Origin: SIG644 sp045613985
Lineage (GTDB): Bacteria; Bacillota; Clostridia; Oscillospirales; CAG-272
Length of the DNA stretch: 64,000 nucleotides
Direction: 5' to 3'
NCBI GenBank assembly: GCA_045613985.1
Contig: JAZLCA010000036.1
Location: 56,999 to 120,998 of the forward strand
Positions 8,701 to 18,165 of the stretch are shown here, piece after piece. The notes beneath the pieces were generated by a model. It ran no database searches, was not told the DNA's origin, and worked only from the letters and a program-made list of their open reading frames with translations. The position numbers and the translations under genes were made by a program. Numbering within the stretch: position 1 is the first letter of the stretch; every line of letters begins with the position of its first letter.

Positions 8701-10994
8701 AGAATGCCGTTCTGGAAGGTCAGCACGTACAGACCATCCATCAGGAAGTTGACCTGATACTTTCCGTCCAGCTCTTCGCCAACAACGGGAGGCGCCGCCT
8801 CGGTATGAATTATCGTGAAGGTAGGTACGTTATTCCAGCTGAACGTACCCAGAGCCGCGTCCAGATAAAACGGAATTTCAGCGATGCCGTCGACATTGGA
8901 GTAAGTCAGTTTGCCGGCCTCGTACAGATAATCGTACGTACCGCTCCAACCCGTATTGTTGTTATCAACAACCGTGACCGTGCCGGCCGTTCCGTCTGCA
9001 GCAATCGGATGGAAGGTGAACGAATACGCCGTCATGCCAAAGAACTTCACCTCATACTTGCCCGAAAGAACGTCCTTGACGTCATACGTGGGAAGTTCTG
9101 CTGCCGTCAGTGTCAGCGTGCAGGAAATTTCGGGGTTTTTCATGGAGGTAAGGGTAATGACCCACGTACCCGTTGCCGTAGCGGACAGAGTGTAGGTGCC
9201 GTCGCCGTTGTCGATCAGCGTTGCATTCTGAGCGCCGGTCTCCAGCGTTGCGGTAAAGGAACCATCCGCATAAGTATTAACGCCGGCGCTGAAGGTAATA
9301 TTTGCCGCACCGGTTTCGTCTACGTAAACAGTATGCTCGCTCTTATCGGCAAACACGCCGTTTTCGCTAACGGTAGGATAGATCTCGGTAACTGCAGGAG
9401 GCGTGACGATAACCGTCAGCGTCTTGGTGGTCATCGCGGTCTTGATGGTCAGAGTATACGTACCCTGGGGGCATCCAAACAACATAATCGAGCCGCCCCA
9501 ATAGGAGGATTCTCCGCCTTCATATTCAACGATAACGTTATCCAGATCTATAATGGCCGTATCAGGCAGAATATTTACAAAGCACAGTGAGAAAGGTTTA
9601 CCCGCCTCAAAGGTGATCTCATCTCCCAAAGGAGTGGTAGCCAGGATGGGCTTCGTGCCGATCCACTCACCGTTTTCATCGAATACGTCCTCCGAACCCA
9701 GTTCCTCATACAATTCATAGTCCGTCACGAAAATATTTTCGGGCGTGTACTTGGATTCCAGGTCGCGCTTACCGCTCGTCTGTTCCACAACATAGTTGTA
9801 TACCGTGTTGGGAACCAGATTGGTGGTATGATAAGTCGTGCCGTTCTCGTCAATCTCGCAGTTGTACTTGGCAGAGGAGACGTAAACGTGGCGATAGGTA
9901 TAGTCCTCACCCAGCGCAAAACCAACCTGTACCTGATACAGCGTAGAAACCGTATCGTCGTAAAGAATCGGCTGAGAGAAGGAGAATACGTAATAGGGCG
10001 TACCCTCATGGCTGACCATATACTCCTTGAAGTCGCCATTGGGGTTTGCCTTAGCCATTTCGTACAGACCGGTGATCAGGGCCGTGACACCGTAGAAAGT
10101 ATCTTCCGCATCGTCATCGTCGCCAAACACCTGTGCAAAAGCATAACCGTCGATCAGTGCGCTGGCAGGCTCATACGCCTTACCCACCGAACCGTCGGCA
10201 TATTCCTCGATACCGAACATACTGCCCTTGTACAGCATATACCAGTAAGTCGTAGTTTCCGCATAGGTCAAATTATTCTCAATGATATTGGAGCTGTTCG
10301 CGCCCAGCGCGTAATCGATCGCAAGCTGATACTTCATCCAGGTATCATACTCGAAATCAACGTGACCGCCGTTGACGAGATTATCGTAATACTCGCCCAT
10401 ATCCACGGCCTTATCCACCGTAACCGAGCCCTTGATGTAGCCGCAAACCACGCAACGATCCATATCATCGTAATCGTGCGCCTCCTCGTCCTCGATCACG
10501 CTGTGACCGCAAGATGCAGCATGCCAGTGGTTGTCTGCATCCATTGCCCACGCATCGGTGATGTAGGTGTGCTCGTGGCCACCGTCGTATTCGCAAATAT
10601 CGCAAGCGCCATCGTTATCGGCATCCTTGTGCGCAGCCTGGTCCTTTACGTCAATCGAGCATCCACAGGTAACTGCATACCAGTGATTGTTCTCGTCCGA
10701 GGACCATTCCGCAGCATAGGTATGGGTATGATGAAAGTCATATCCGCAAACGTCGCAAATGCTGTTCTTATCCGCATCGGCGTGTGCATTGAGGGAAGCC
10801 TTGGCGTTGGCGCAGTCCGCGCCGTCCTTACAGCTTGCCGCGTGCCAGTGATTGGTCTCGTCCATCGACCAGACGTCACCGTAGGTGTGCTGATGTGTAT
10901 TCGCGGCAGGAGTGTCGCTTCCCTTGTCACAAGCAACGAACATAAGCGTTACCAGCAACAAAGCACACAAAAGCAAAGAAATGTGTCTCTTCAT
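5715..10994 (-). CDS. Giant modular repeat lipoprotein (1759 residues)
   Basis: A predicted surface lipoprotein of unknown function. It starts at ATG 10994 behind a strong AAAGGAGG site; the signal peptide ends in the lipobox MFVAC. Residues about 35-190 hold three His/Cys units with 'NHWHAASC'-type and 'DADxxxxCDxCGY'-type motifs, a possible metal site. A unique region follows to about residue 500, then Ig-like strands. The second half alternates two beta modules. One is found four times and ends in a 'FTFQCPxLxxPxxL'-like motif. The other, pre-peptidase-like, occurs about seven times with 'LVLGENS', 'GTFTISPAAGESN' and 'YTFTLAEGES' motifs; three copies are near-identical at DNA level (7003-7905). 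No enzyme motif was recognised. It is probably cotranscribed with the MoxR operon upstream, since no promoter or terminator is evident in the 99-base gap. Confidence 0.85.
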   Translation of the reverse strand: MKRHISLLLCALLLVTLMFVACDKGSDTPAANTHQHTYGDVWSMDETNHWHAASCKDGADCANAKASLNAHADADKNSICDVCGYDFHHTHTYAAEWSSDENNHWYAVTCGCSIDVKDQAAHKDADNDGACDICEYDGGHEHTYITDAWAMDADNHWHAASCGHSVIEDEEAHDYDDMDRCVVCGYIKGSVTVDKAVDMGEYYDNLVNGGHVDFEYDTWMKYQLAIDYALGANSSNIIENNLTYAETTTYWYMLYKGSMFGIEEYADGSVGKAYEPASALIDGYAFAQVFGDDDDAEDTFYGVTALITGLYEMAKANPNGDFKEYMVSHEGTPYYVFSFSQPILYDDTVSTLYQVQVGFALGEDYTYRHVYVSSAKYNCEIDENGTTYHTTNLVPNTVYNYVVEQTSGKRDLESKYTPENIFVTDYELYEELGSEDVFDENGEWIGTKPILATTPLGDEITFEAGKPFSLCFVNILPDTAIIDLDNVIVEYEGGESSYWGGSIMLFGCPQGTYTLTIKTAMTTKTLTVIVTPPAVTEIYPTVSENGVFADKSEHTVYVDETGAANITFSAGVNTYADGSFTATLETGAQNATLIDNGDGTYTLSATATGTWVITLTSMKNPEISCTLTLTAAELPTYDVKDVLSGKYEVKFFGMTAYSFTFHPIAADGTAGTVTVVDNNNTGWSGTYDYLYEAGKLTYSNVDGIAEIPFYLDAALGTFSWNNVPTFTIIHTEAAPPVVGEELDGKYQVNFLMDGLYVLTFQNGILTVEDYNNGSYAGTYTYTGSLVNGLTVYNEDGSESDMIIALGLDGSPTFQCAGLMMPQTLIKVEDEDNDEGNDEAFNGKYSVDFLMPGLYVLTFENGVLTIEDHNNGAYSGTYSYEGTPTSGMTIYHADGTVSDILISVGLDGSFTFQCSALMMAQPLNKVEDGGDVGGDTQDALVLGNNSIVVDDPWNGVVIGFTATEAGTYVLSADHGENNAFVLIETMYGSEMLDLPYTFELGAGETMMFIILTGDFTSDTVDLVVTKEGGSGDEPADNLLVLGENSVHVQVVNFWPEWTEMVFTAPWAGTFTISPAAGESNADIYDFDGNWIENMPYTFTLAEGESIIFYFASLDMMIDEDYIDVVISEGGSQGGDEPADNLLVLGENSIHVQVVNFWPEWTEMVFTAPWAGTFTISPAAGESNADIYDFNGNWIENMPYTFTLAEGESIIFYFASLDAMIDEDYIDVVISEGGSQGGDEPADNLLVLGENSIHVQVLNFWPEWTEMVFTAPWAGTFTISPAAGESNADIYDFNGNWIENMPYTFTLAEGESIIFYFASLDMMIDEDYIDVVISEGGDEPGEQPGEGTDEPELPADATLVLGENSVYVTVTNFFQNQTKATFTAPWAGTYTISWADGETNGDLFDAWGNWIENMPYTFELEEGESIIVYVQSADFFITEDYIDLVIAEGEGEVVPEDPGVMLLPGENTVYVTVTEYFQDMIKAFFTAPVSGTYTISWADGETNGWLHNANLEWIETLPYTFTLEAGESIVFYFQSIDYMITEDYINVVISGGSTEPEQPVEPDEDDTLWLDGEYRVDFSGTTYYKLIFRNDTMTLVDNNAQLYSGTYTYQIDADGAFTFYKDGVVTTDVLIQVAPDGSYTFQCPSLKIPMALVKYEEPVDDGTETVTKFSIGDNAIKVTNGWKGVSIPFTAPSTGTYILAPAEGEENAAIIIEDGYVTELIVLNAPYVFELEEGQTKVFIVVTQGKNADTINLILTAETAS
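7003..7905 (-). repeat. Three tandem 309-bp near-identical repeats
   Basis: The string ATGACTACGTCGATGTAATC recurs at 7003, 7312 and 7621, giving a period of exactly 309 bp (103 codons). Copies differ by only a few bases; the third diverges after about 7905. A more divergent copy lies at about 6665-7002 and another below it. They encode pre-peptidase-like beta modules. Such identity suggests recent duplication or gene conversion, and copy number may vary between strains. Confidence 0.9.
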
Positions 10995-11093
10995 AAGAAA
11001 GAGCCTCCTTTGGGAAAATTATTTCAAGTATTTTGAAATCAAATGTGGTGGGGAGCGGGATACCCTCCCGCCCGGGGCAACGGACAAAATCCG

Positions 11094-12680
11094 TTATTTT
11101 TTAACATAATAACCGCAAGCAAACAGCCATTGGTCTTCTTCGGTGGCATCGACCTTGACCGTAGGATTGACCTCAACCCAACCCTGTCCGTCGGCAAAAT
11201 AGCGGTGAGAAACGCTGAAGCCCTGCAAAAAGTGACGCACCTCTTCGGTCACGGCGTAAACGCCGTCCGAGTTAGCAAAAGATGCATATCCCAACAGTCG
11301 TTTGGGAATCTCTCCGCCGTTCGCCGCGATCTCGGCAACGATATCATCGGGCAATCGACGGCAATCCGCGTGACACTCCGTACAGGATTCACCGCACACG
11401 CCAATGCATTTGCCATCTTTAAGGCAAGGACATTCGGTGATACAGAAATACATTCCTGCATCTCCGGGCTGGTCAACCAGCAACGCAGGCAAGCCTTGAA
11501 TAAACAGCTTGTGATTTTCCGTTCCGTAAATCGTCAAGGACTTATTACCGGGGTCTTCGATATGCGTAAAGGCCAGCTCGGCAAAGCGATGGGGCTGCGA
11601 GAGCTTGGCGTACAGAATCGGACCGTAGGTACCCGTTTCGGCATCGTAGACGTGGTAGTATCCGTCGCCGCCCTCTTCAAGAGGCCACAGCTTGAACATA
11701 CTGCCATCGTATTCATAGCGTCCCTCGACCCCCTTGGTGGAGGTTTCAGCCCATTGGAACTTATATTCGCTTGGATCATACTCGGGTGTCTGCTTGAAAT
11801 CCTCGGTGGGAATGACAATCTGAGCGGCACTGTGATCCAGAAAAAAGGATCCGTTGAGCTGGATGGCAAAATCGACGTAAATGGGATAAACACCGTTCTT
11901 GGAATCGGCGTGAACCGCAAAGGTAAATACCACCTGACCGCCCGTTGAGATCTGCTCGTCGGCAATCTCTACGATATGCTTGAAATTCTGTGTATAACCG
12001 GAGGAAATTCCGCCGTCGTTCAAGGTATACGAAAACGTCTTGTAAGCGATCGATCCCGTGTAAACATCGACCATGGGATTGTAGTTCCCCTCGGCCATGC
12101 TGACCCAAGACTCTACCGAGTAGGTACCGCTGGTCGTGGGTGCGTACTGGAAGTAGATCTTATGATCGGCATCCGTCAGCTCCACGCGATAAACACCCGT
12201 TTTGCTGATCTCGATGCAATCGTAAGGACCTGTTCCGTAACCCGAGGTACGGATGGGTTTGTAGATATCGATCACGACGTTTTTCTTATCGTTGGTAGCC
12301 ACGTAGGCGTTGCAGTTGTACAAATACCCTTCGGGCAGTCCCTTGAGCGTGACCTGATAGTCACCGTCAAGGCCGCTGACACGGGCAACACCGTCCTCCG
12401 AAAAATCAGCGGTGTAGAAGGAAAAGCCATCCGTCCACTGTGCCTTCATGTCATCCTTCTTTTTGGGGATGTAAGGTTGACCGTTATATCGGATAGACAC
12501 CGTAAAGGCATCCGGGTCATCCACAACATCTCCGGGGGTGCCGGGCTGCTGTGGACTGTCCTCGTGGCCGGGCTTATCGGTCGGAGCTCCGGGGCTATCG
12601 GGTGCCGGACGGTATTCACCGCAGGCCGTCGCCGAAAGCAACAACAGAACCGCCAACAAAAGCACAAAAACTTTTTTCAT
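11094..12680 (-). CDS. Lipoprotein with Cys-rich cluster and DGYYH module
   Basis: A 528-residue predicted lipoprotein of unknown function, last typical member of the MoxR operon. The signal peptide MKKVFVLLLAVLLLLSATAC decides the start at 12680; a GTG at 12728 overlapping the previous stop (GTGA) would give translational coupling and 16 extra residues, so the true start is uncertain. After a Pro-rich linker comes a prealbumin-like domain, then beta-rich sequence, then a 'DGYYH'-module (about residues 330-528) ending in 'WLFACGYY'. Inserted in the module is a cluster with eight cysteines (about residues 410-440, pattern CxxxCxCxxxxxCxxxCxxxCxxCxxxC), which could hold a metal or disulfides. 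Paralogues are the lipoproteins at 40.4-42.0 and 42.1-44.9 kb. Confidence 0.75.
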   Translation of the reverse strand: MKKVFVLLLAVLLLLSATACGEYRPAPDSPGAPTDKPGHEDSPQQPGTPGDVVDDPDAFTVSIRYNGQPYIPKKKDDMKAQWTDGFSFYTADFSEDGVARVSGLDGDYQVTLKGLPEGYLYNCNAYVATNDKKNVVIDIYKPIRTSGYGTGPYDCIEISKTGVYRVELTDADHKIYFQYAPTTSGTYSVESWVSMAEGNYNPMVDVYTGSIAYKTFSYTLNDGGISSGYTQNFKHIVEIADEQISTGGQVVFTFAVHADSKNGVYPIYVDFAIQLNGSFFLDHSAAQIVIPTEDFKQTPEYDPSEYKFQWAETSTKGVEGRYEYDGSMFKLWPLEEGGDGYYHVYDAETGTYGPILYAKLSQPHRFAELAFTHIEDPGNKSLTIYGTENHKLFIQGLPALLVDQPGDAGMYFCITECPCLKDGKCIGVCGESCTECHADCRRLPDDIVAEIAANGGEIPKRLLGYASFANSDGVYAVTEEVRHFLQGFSVSHRYFADGQGWVEVNPTVKVDATEEDQWLFACGYYVKK

Positions 12681-12724
12681 GTGTGTTGTAACCATTTCTT
12701 TCATTAGGTTGAATCGCATCCCGA

Positions 12725-15457
12725 TCACTTGGTTTTAGCAGAAGATGATTTAAACAGACCTCTGATATCGCTCCACTTGATCTTGCGGATGATAATATCC
12801 GCAACGTAAAGCGCAACCGCCGCGATCATAAAGGGAATGGTAAAGGTCAAGCGATACGTATCCACGCGGGCCTTGGTCTCTGAAAGATCGGGAATCTGTC
12901 CCTCGCTGACCGTGCCGCGATGACGGATGGCCGCGTGAAGCGCAGATGCATCAAAGTTGGCGAAGCTGTCATACTCGGGAGAATACGAAATGTGGAATTC
13001 CGAGGCGGACGTAAACGTACCCGAGGGTGCGCCGTACGTCACGCTGATATCGTAACGTCCCAGAAGGGGTGTCTCGAAGCGATAGAAGTAACGGGATGCG
13101 TCGAAGATCAACCGCTCGGTCACACTCTTGCCATCGGGATGAGTGATGGTCACGTCCACCGTAGCATAAGGGTTCAAAATCGCGGGAATGATCTCAAGCG
13201 TGGAATAAATACCATCGTACTGAACGTTGAGGGTATAGGGGTAATCCACCTTCTCTTCGGGAATATTGACGTCGAGCATATTGGCAAGCATTCTCTGCCC
13301 TGCCTCGCTCTGCCAGTTGGAGGCCCAATCTCCCGAAATGGCACCCGTGAAGGAGGTCACCTTGCCGTTGCCGTACTTCCAGTAGGCGTACAGCGGCACG
13401 TCGATCACGCTTCCGCTCGTCTTTTGGTACTCGACCGTCAGGACGGTGTAGGCGCTGATCTTGGCCTTGCTGTGAACGTAGCCCATGATCGAAGGCAGAT
13501 AGGACACGCCCTGCATGACGTCGTCCTTGGGACGGGCGATCTTGACGGGAGTCTCACTCTCGATGATGGATTCGGTCACGTCATCTGCAATATCAGAGAA
13601 GACCAACTCCTCCAGTGCAGACTCATTTTTGATGAAATAATACTCGCCTTTGCCTGCATTGGCAAGATTCTTGAGCATATTGATGCCCGCGGCCTCATTA
13701 TTATAGGGATTCATCGTAGACAGATAAATACCGTTGGCGTACATGTACTGAGCCACCTGAACGGGCGTCATCTCTCTGTCCTCGATCTTAACGATCTCGG
13801 CCGTGTAGTTCATACCGTCGCTGATCAGCATCACCTGCTTCTCCGAGTGTTGCTGGTTGACGATATGATTGAGTGCCGCCGCAAGACCTCCGCCGATGGA
13901 GGTACCCTGACTGGGCTGAATGGCATTGATCTTCTTGGCAATATCCTCGCGGTTGGCCGCCTTGGTTGTCGCCTGAATGATCTTGATATCTCCCGCAAAG
14001 GTGACGACAGCCACATCGTCCTCATCGGAGAGCAGGTTGAGCAGATGGATGGCCGCTTGCTTGGCAACCGCCAAACGAGAAGCCGTAAACATACTGCGGG
14101 AGACGTCGATGACAATGGTAAACAGCTTAGGATCCTGGGCGCTGTTACCGAATTTTACGGGCAACATATTTTCCAGGCTTTCCAGCGTGCTGTCGGTTTT
14201 GTTCTGAATCTTGGTATCTCCGATGGTAACAAAGCTCTTTCCATACTGCGATACCACCGTTTCCACACTTTCAATGAAGGCAGAAACGTTGTTGACCTCG
14301 CGCACGTCCATATTGGACAGGATGATCTCATCGTAAAGGCAAAGCTCCTCAACACTGCAAGGAACGTTGCGAGGATCGGCCGAAACCGTCACGGTCGGAT
14401 GATTCAAGAACAAGTTCTGTGCCTCTTTGAGCACACGATGATCGGAATGAACGAGCATCACGTCCACCGCCGCGCGGCCGCCGTACAGCTTTTCAATGGC
14501 GACGATGTCCTGCACACTCGAAGTCAAAAGCAGGGCGCGAAGCTCGGCACTGACCGTTTGAGTAAAGGAATAGCTGTTATTGTACGCCGACGTATCGGAG
14601 GGCACCGTGACACGGACCTCGTAGTCGAAGCGTCCCTCCGCGTCCGTTGGCAAATCAAAGTTGACGATATTGTATCCGCGGGTCAACTCAAGTGCACGAT
14701 CAAGCAGCTTTTCACCGTTGCGGTACAGCGAAACGACCGCTCGCTCGTCCATATTGGCTTGGATAAGGACGTCTGCTGTAGTCGCATGGCCGAGATACGT
14801 CGCGCGGATGTATTCCACGCCCGTCAGCTGCACTTCGTTTTCGCCGTCCTTGAGATTACTGTCAAGGTAGATGGCGTCAATGGCAATATCCTGCGCCACC
14901 AGCTGTTCTACGGCAGCAATCAAGGCGGAGGTATTCTCCCCCACCGTCTCCTTACCGTCGGTCAACAGCACCACGCGCTTGAGCATTCCTTCGCCAAACA
15001 GCGTGGAAGCATAAGACAACGCAGTCGCAATATCCGTGGCGGAATCGTCCACAAGACCGGCGGCCACCGCATCCTTGACGCTTTGGATCTCACCACCAAG
15101 CTCGGTCTGCAACACGTAGTTTTTACCAAAGCAGATCACACCCACCTTGGAATTTTTGGGAAGCGAATCCCGGATTTGTGCGATATATTCATCCACCTCG
15201 TCCAGATTGCGATTGGCCGAATAGGAAACGTCCGCCACAATATAAACGTGGGTTTCCGTCATGACCGTCGTAATGACCGTGCCCGCGACGGCAAGCCCGA
15301 TCAGCACCAGGATCACGATGTGAATGATCAAAGAAGCAATCACACTCTTGCTCTTATTGTCCTTTCTTATGGCGATGAAGAAAGGAAGCAAAACTCCGAT
15401 GGCCAGCGGAATGAGCAACAACAGCCACAAGGGATTATCGAAGCTGATATTTCTCAT
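12725..15457 (-). CDS. Membrane protein with two von Willebrand A domains
   Basis: A 910-residue membrane protein with two N-terminal transmembrane helices (about residues 9-30 and 40-66) and one near the C-terminus (about 870-890). Two vWA domains carry metal-binding MIDAS motifs: DVSYS at 76-80 and DVSRSM at 451-456, the first followed by a 'LLTDGKE' loop. A glutamine-amidotransferase-like fold between them is typical of this family. C-terminal beta domains complete an extracytoplasmic region. It overlaps the BatA-like gene upstream by 23 bases, implying coupled translation. Family relatives act with MoxR ATPases in assembly or stress functions; the exact job here is unknown. Confidence 0.85.
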   Translation of the reverse strand: MRNISFDNPLWLLLLIPLAIGVLLPFFIAIRKDNKSKSVIASLIIHIVILVLIGLAVAGTVITTVMTETHVYIVADVSYSANRNLDEVDEYIAQIRDSLPKNSKVGVICFGKNYVLQTELGGEIQSVKDAVAAGLVDDSATDIATALSYASTLFGEGMLKRVVLLTDGKETVGENTSALIAAVEQLVAQDIAIDAIYLDSNLKDGENEVQLTGVEYIRATYLGHATTADVLIQANMDERAVVSLYRNGEKLLDRALELTRGYNIVNFDLPTDAEGRFDYEVRVTVPSDTSAYNNSYSFTQTVSAELRALLLTSSVQDIVAIEKLYGGRAAVDVMLVHSDHRVLKEAQNLFLNHPTVTVSADPRNVPCSVEELCLYDEIILSNMDVREVNNVSAFIESVETVVSQYGKSFVTIGDTKIQNKTDSTLESLENMLPVKFGNSAQDPKLFTIVIDVSRSMFTASRLAVAKQAAIHLLNLLSDEDDVAVVTFAGDIKIIQATTKAANREDIAKKINAIQPSQGTSIGGGLAAALNHIVNQQHSEKQVMLISDGMNYTAEIVKIEDREMTPVQVAQYMYANGIYLSTMNPYNNEAAGINMLKNLANAGKGEYYFIKNESALEELVFSDIADDVTESIIESETPVKIARPKDDVMQGVSYLPSIMGYVHSKAKISAYTVLTVEYQKTSGSVIDVPLYAYWKYGNGKVTSFTGAISGDWASNWQSEAGQRMLANMLDVNIPEEKVDYPYTLNVQYDGIYSTLEIIPAILNPYATVDVTITHPDGKSVTERLIFDASRYFYRFETPLLGRYDISVTYGAPSGTFTSASEFHISYSPEYDSFANFDASALHAAIRHRGTVSEGQIPDLSETKARVDTYRLTFTIPFMIAAVALYVADIIIRKIKWSDIRGLFKSSSAKTK

Positions 15458-17282
15458 AGCAATACACCATCCAATCCGCCAGGAACAAGAGCGCCAAGCT
15501 AATAAACAAAATCATCAACGGATCATACGTTCCGTCAAATCCGCCCTCGGTTGCTTCGCCCTGCAACCCAATGCTCGAAGCCGTCGGCGCGGGCTCGCGC
15601 TCAGCCTCCGGCAATGCGGAATAAAGATAAAATTGACTCGGGATCCCCGACACCGTAACGGTAATGGTGTACGTTCCGACCTCAGCCAAGGGGAACGTTG
15701 CCGTCGCCACGTCGGTGGCCAGATAGGTTACCTTTCCCAAGGGGCTCTCTACGCGGATACTCTGGCAGTTGGCAATGACGTTAACCGCTGCCTCGTCTCC
15801 CGCATAATAGTTGACCTTTTCCATCACGTCGGGGAACGAGAAGGTCATCAGGTTGTCCAGTATGACTATGAAATCCACCAGCATGGGCAGATTGGAATTA
15901 TGCAGATCAAATGCGAAGACCACCTCGCGGTGTCCCGCTGCATTGGTACCCGCAAACACCAAGGGATTTCCCTTATAAGTGAACAGCGTGGTGAAATTGC
16001 GATACAGGCTGCACTTGACGTATTCGGAAATGTAAATTTCCTCTCCATCGACGTGAGCGATCAGCTTTTTGGCAACGCTGGAGGAAGACGTCGTCATCTC
16101 CAACAATTCGCCTCGGGCAAGGGTAACCTCACCCTGCACGCTGAATCCGGTATCGGGAACGCTTCCCTTGGGATCAAAAAACCATACCGCGCCATCCTCC
16201 GGTGCCTTGGCAGGCGTACAGCCTTCAAAAATATACAAGCCGTAACCGCGCACCGTTGAATTATAATCCTCTGGCGACATGACGGTGATTTTGGTCCGTC
16301 CGACCGCTCCCAGTGCCGTTTCCAGGAAGAAGGGGGTGTCCGATACCAACAGGATGCTGTACGAATCCTCGCTCTTAACGTTATAGATAACGTATTCATC
16401 GTCCAGTGCAAGTCCGTCCGACGTCCCTACGACCAAGCGCAAGGAGGAAAAGGTCTTGATGGTCGCCGTCATCTCAAACGGCACCTTTTCGCCCTTAACG
16501 GCAGCGACCTGCACGGTTGCGATGGGCGTTTCTCCACCATCGGCATAAGCCGATACCGTCAGAGCGGCATTGTCGTTGTAGGAAAGAATGCTTGCGTTCA
16601 CACGCAGCTGTCCGCCCGCCAGATCCCACAGCACGTCGGTCAAGGCGGTGTTTGTTTCCGCTTGTGCCACGTTGACAATTTGTAGATTGTTCACCGTCTG
16701 ATACGCCGTATCGGTAACGAAGTAAACAAGCGATGCCGTATTTTCGGAAAAATACTGCTGTGCGCGGCCGATCGCATGCGAGACGTCCGTCTCTACGTAG
16801 CCGACCTCGGTCTCCGCCAACAGCTCGAGCGCCTGCTTCTTATCCGTCGTTTGCTCGAAGACGGTCGCGGTCGCGTCGCTGATGAGGATCAGCGAGAAGC
16901 GGCTGCCGTCGGTAGCGGAATCGATCATATCCGCGATCTCATTTTTGGCGCGGTCGAAACGGCTGACTCCGTCCTGCTGCATATTCATACTGCCCGAGGC
17001 ATCCAAAAGGAAGCAATATTCCTTGGCAGAGCCGGGAACGGTAATGATGGGACGGGCAATAATAAGCGAGATCGCCGTGACGGCCAGGATCTGCAACAGC
17101 AGGCTGATGATACCCGTCAAGGGGCTGGGACGGCGACGTCTTTTGAGAAACCTTTCGCTCAGCGTCCAAAGATAGGTGGAAGCGACCGTCTGTTCCGCAT
17201 ATTTACTTTTGATGATATAAATCAGGATCAAAATGGGAACACCAATGAGTCCCAAAAGACCTAACGGAAAAAGAAAATTCAC
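15435..17282 (-). CDS. BatA-like vWA domain membrane protein
   Basis: A 615-residue protein with a BatA-type N-terminal domain: a short hydrophobic helix (residues 3-25), the RRRRRPSPLTG basic segment, a second helix (about 56-76) and a vWA domain with an intact MIDAS (D94-A-S96-G-S98). The C-terminus has a transmembrane helix (about 587-606). It overlaps DUF58 upstream by 4 bases (ATGA). Proteins of this type interact with MoxR-family AAA+ ATPases, and the gene order ATPase-DUF58-BatA-vWA is the usual one. Confidence 0.88.
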   Translation of the reverse strand: MNFLFPLGLLGLIGVPILILIYIIKSKYAEQTVASTYLWTLSERFLKRRRRPSPLTGIISLLLQILAVTAISLIIARPIITVPGSAKEYCFLLDASGSMNMQQDGVSRFDRAKNEIADMIDSATDGSRFSLILISDATATVFEQTTDKKQALELLAETEVGYVETDVSHAIGRAQQYFSENTASLVYFVTDTAYQTVNNLQIVNVAQAETNTALTDVLWDLAGGQLRVNASILSYNDNAALTVSAYADGGETPIATVQVAAVKGEKVPFEMTATIKTFSSLRLVVGTSDGLALDDEYVIYNVKSEDSYSILLVSDTPFFLETALGAVGRTKITVMSPEDYNSTVRGYGLYIFEGCTPAKAPEDGAVWFFDPKGSVPDTGFSVQGEVTLARGELLEMTTSSSSVAKKLIAHVDGEEIYISEYVKCSLYRNFTTLFTYKGNPLVFAGTNAAGHREVVFAFDLHNSNLPMLVDFIVILDNLMTFSFPDVMEKVNYYAGDEAAVNVIANCQSIRVESPLGKVTYLATDVATATFPLAEVGTYTITVTVSGIPSQFYLYSALPEAEREPAPTASSIGLQGEATEGGFDGTYDPLMILFISLALLFLADWMVYCYEKYQLR

Positions 17283-18163
17283 TTCAATACTCCAATATTA
17301 ACCAATTTTCCAAAGAAGATCTCACCAACGCTGTCTTCCGCGCCCACCAGCAGATAATCCGCACCGCGAGCAGCGCAATAATTACGGATGCGATCCGTCG
17401 CATACTGCAAAGCCGCTTTGTAGGCCTTGACGATTTCCTTGTCGATATTTTTGCGGTAGGTTCGCGAAGCGTTTTCCGAGTCGAACAGATGCATTTTGCC
17501 GCGAATCTGGGGATTGAACTCCTCTCGCGTCAAAATCTGCAGGCAGAGAATGTCGCGTCGGCGGTCTGCCAGATAATCGATGGCATCCTCGTAGTTGTTG
17601 TCCGTCAAAAAATCCGAGATGATGACCGAAAGTCCGTCACCACGGCCCACGCTCGAAGGGAGAATGGCTCGACTGATGTGACTATCGCCCTCAAAGGCAA
17701 TTTCGTTCAGCTTGCCAATTTCAGACAGGTAGGTTTCCTTGCCCACCATGCCTCGGATGATCTCCTTGACCTCGCCCTCGCAAATGGTATAGATCGAAAC
17801 TCGATCCATCTCGCAGACAGAAAGATAGGCGATCGTCGCCGCCAGGCGAATGGCCTGCTCGGCTTTTTTATTGTCTCCATATTCCATCGAACGGCTGGCG
17901 TCGATATAAATTCTCGTGTGCATCTGCCGCTCGTCGAAATACAGCTTTTCATACAGCTTATCGAAGCGAGCGTAGGCGTTCCAGTCGATCTTGGTAATGT
18001 CGTCGCCCGGCATATAATCGCGGTAGTCGGCAAATTCTGCGGAAGAACCAAAGTTTTTACTTTGGCGCAAGCCGCCAAACATTCCGCCCAGATTGTTTTT
18101 CAGGAGCGATTGCAGCGTTTCGATCTGCTGCAACAGCTCCTCATTGATCACAAGATAGCCCAT
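17279..18163 (-). CDS. DUF58 domain protein
   Basis: A 294-residue soluble protein of the DUF58 family (vWA-like fold). The family hallmark 'DYRDYMPGDDITKIDW' lies at about residues 47-62 and is followed by a 'DASRSM' MIDAS-like motif. It is encoded two bases after moxR and overlaps the BatA-like gene by 4 bases. Family members accompany MoxR ATPases and are thought to act as adaptor or substrate-recognition partners; no catalytic residues are apparent. Confidence 0.9.
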   Translation of the reverse strand: MGYLVINEELLQQIETLQSLLKNNLGGMFGGLRQSKNFGSSAEFADYRDYMPGDDITKIDWNAYARFDKLYEKLYFDERQMHTRIYIDASRSMEYGDNKKAEQAIRLAATIAYLSVCEMDRVSIYTICEGEVKEIIRGMVGKETYLSEIGKLNEIAFEGDSHISRAILPSSVGRGDGLSVIISDFLTDNNYEDAIDYLADRRRDILCLQILTREEFNPQIRGKMHLFDSENASRTYRKNIDKEIVKAYKAALQYATDRIRNYCAARGADYLLVGAEDSVGEIFFGKLVNIGVLK

Positions 18164-18165
18164 GC

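Noticed and set aside
5697..9590. Plus-strand open frame of 1297 codons
   Set aside because: Register-matched shadow of the giant lipoprotein; its apparent repeats merely mirror the 309-bp repeats.
11055..11103. Hairpins between the 11.1 kb lipoprotein gene and the giant gene
   Set aside because: GCGGGA/TCCCGC and AACGGA/TCCGTT stems lack a U-tract on the minus strand, so I did not call a terminator.
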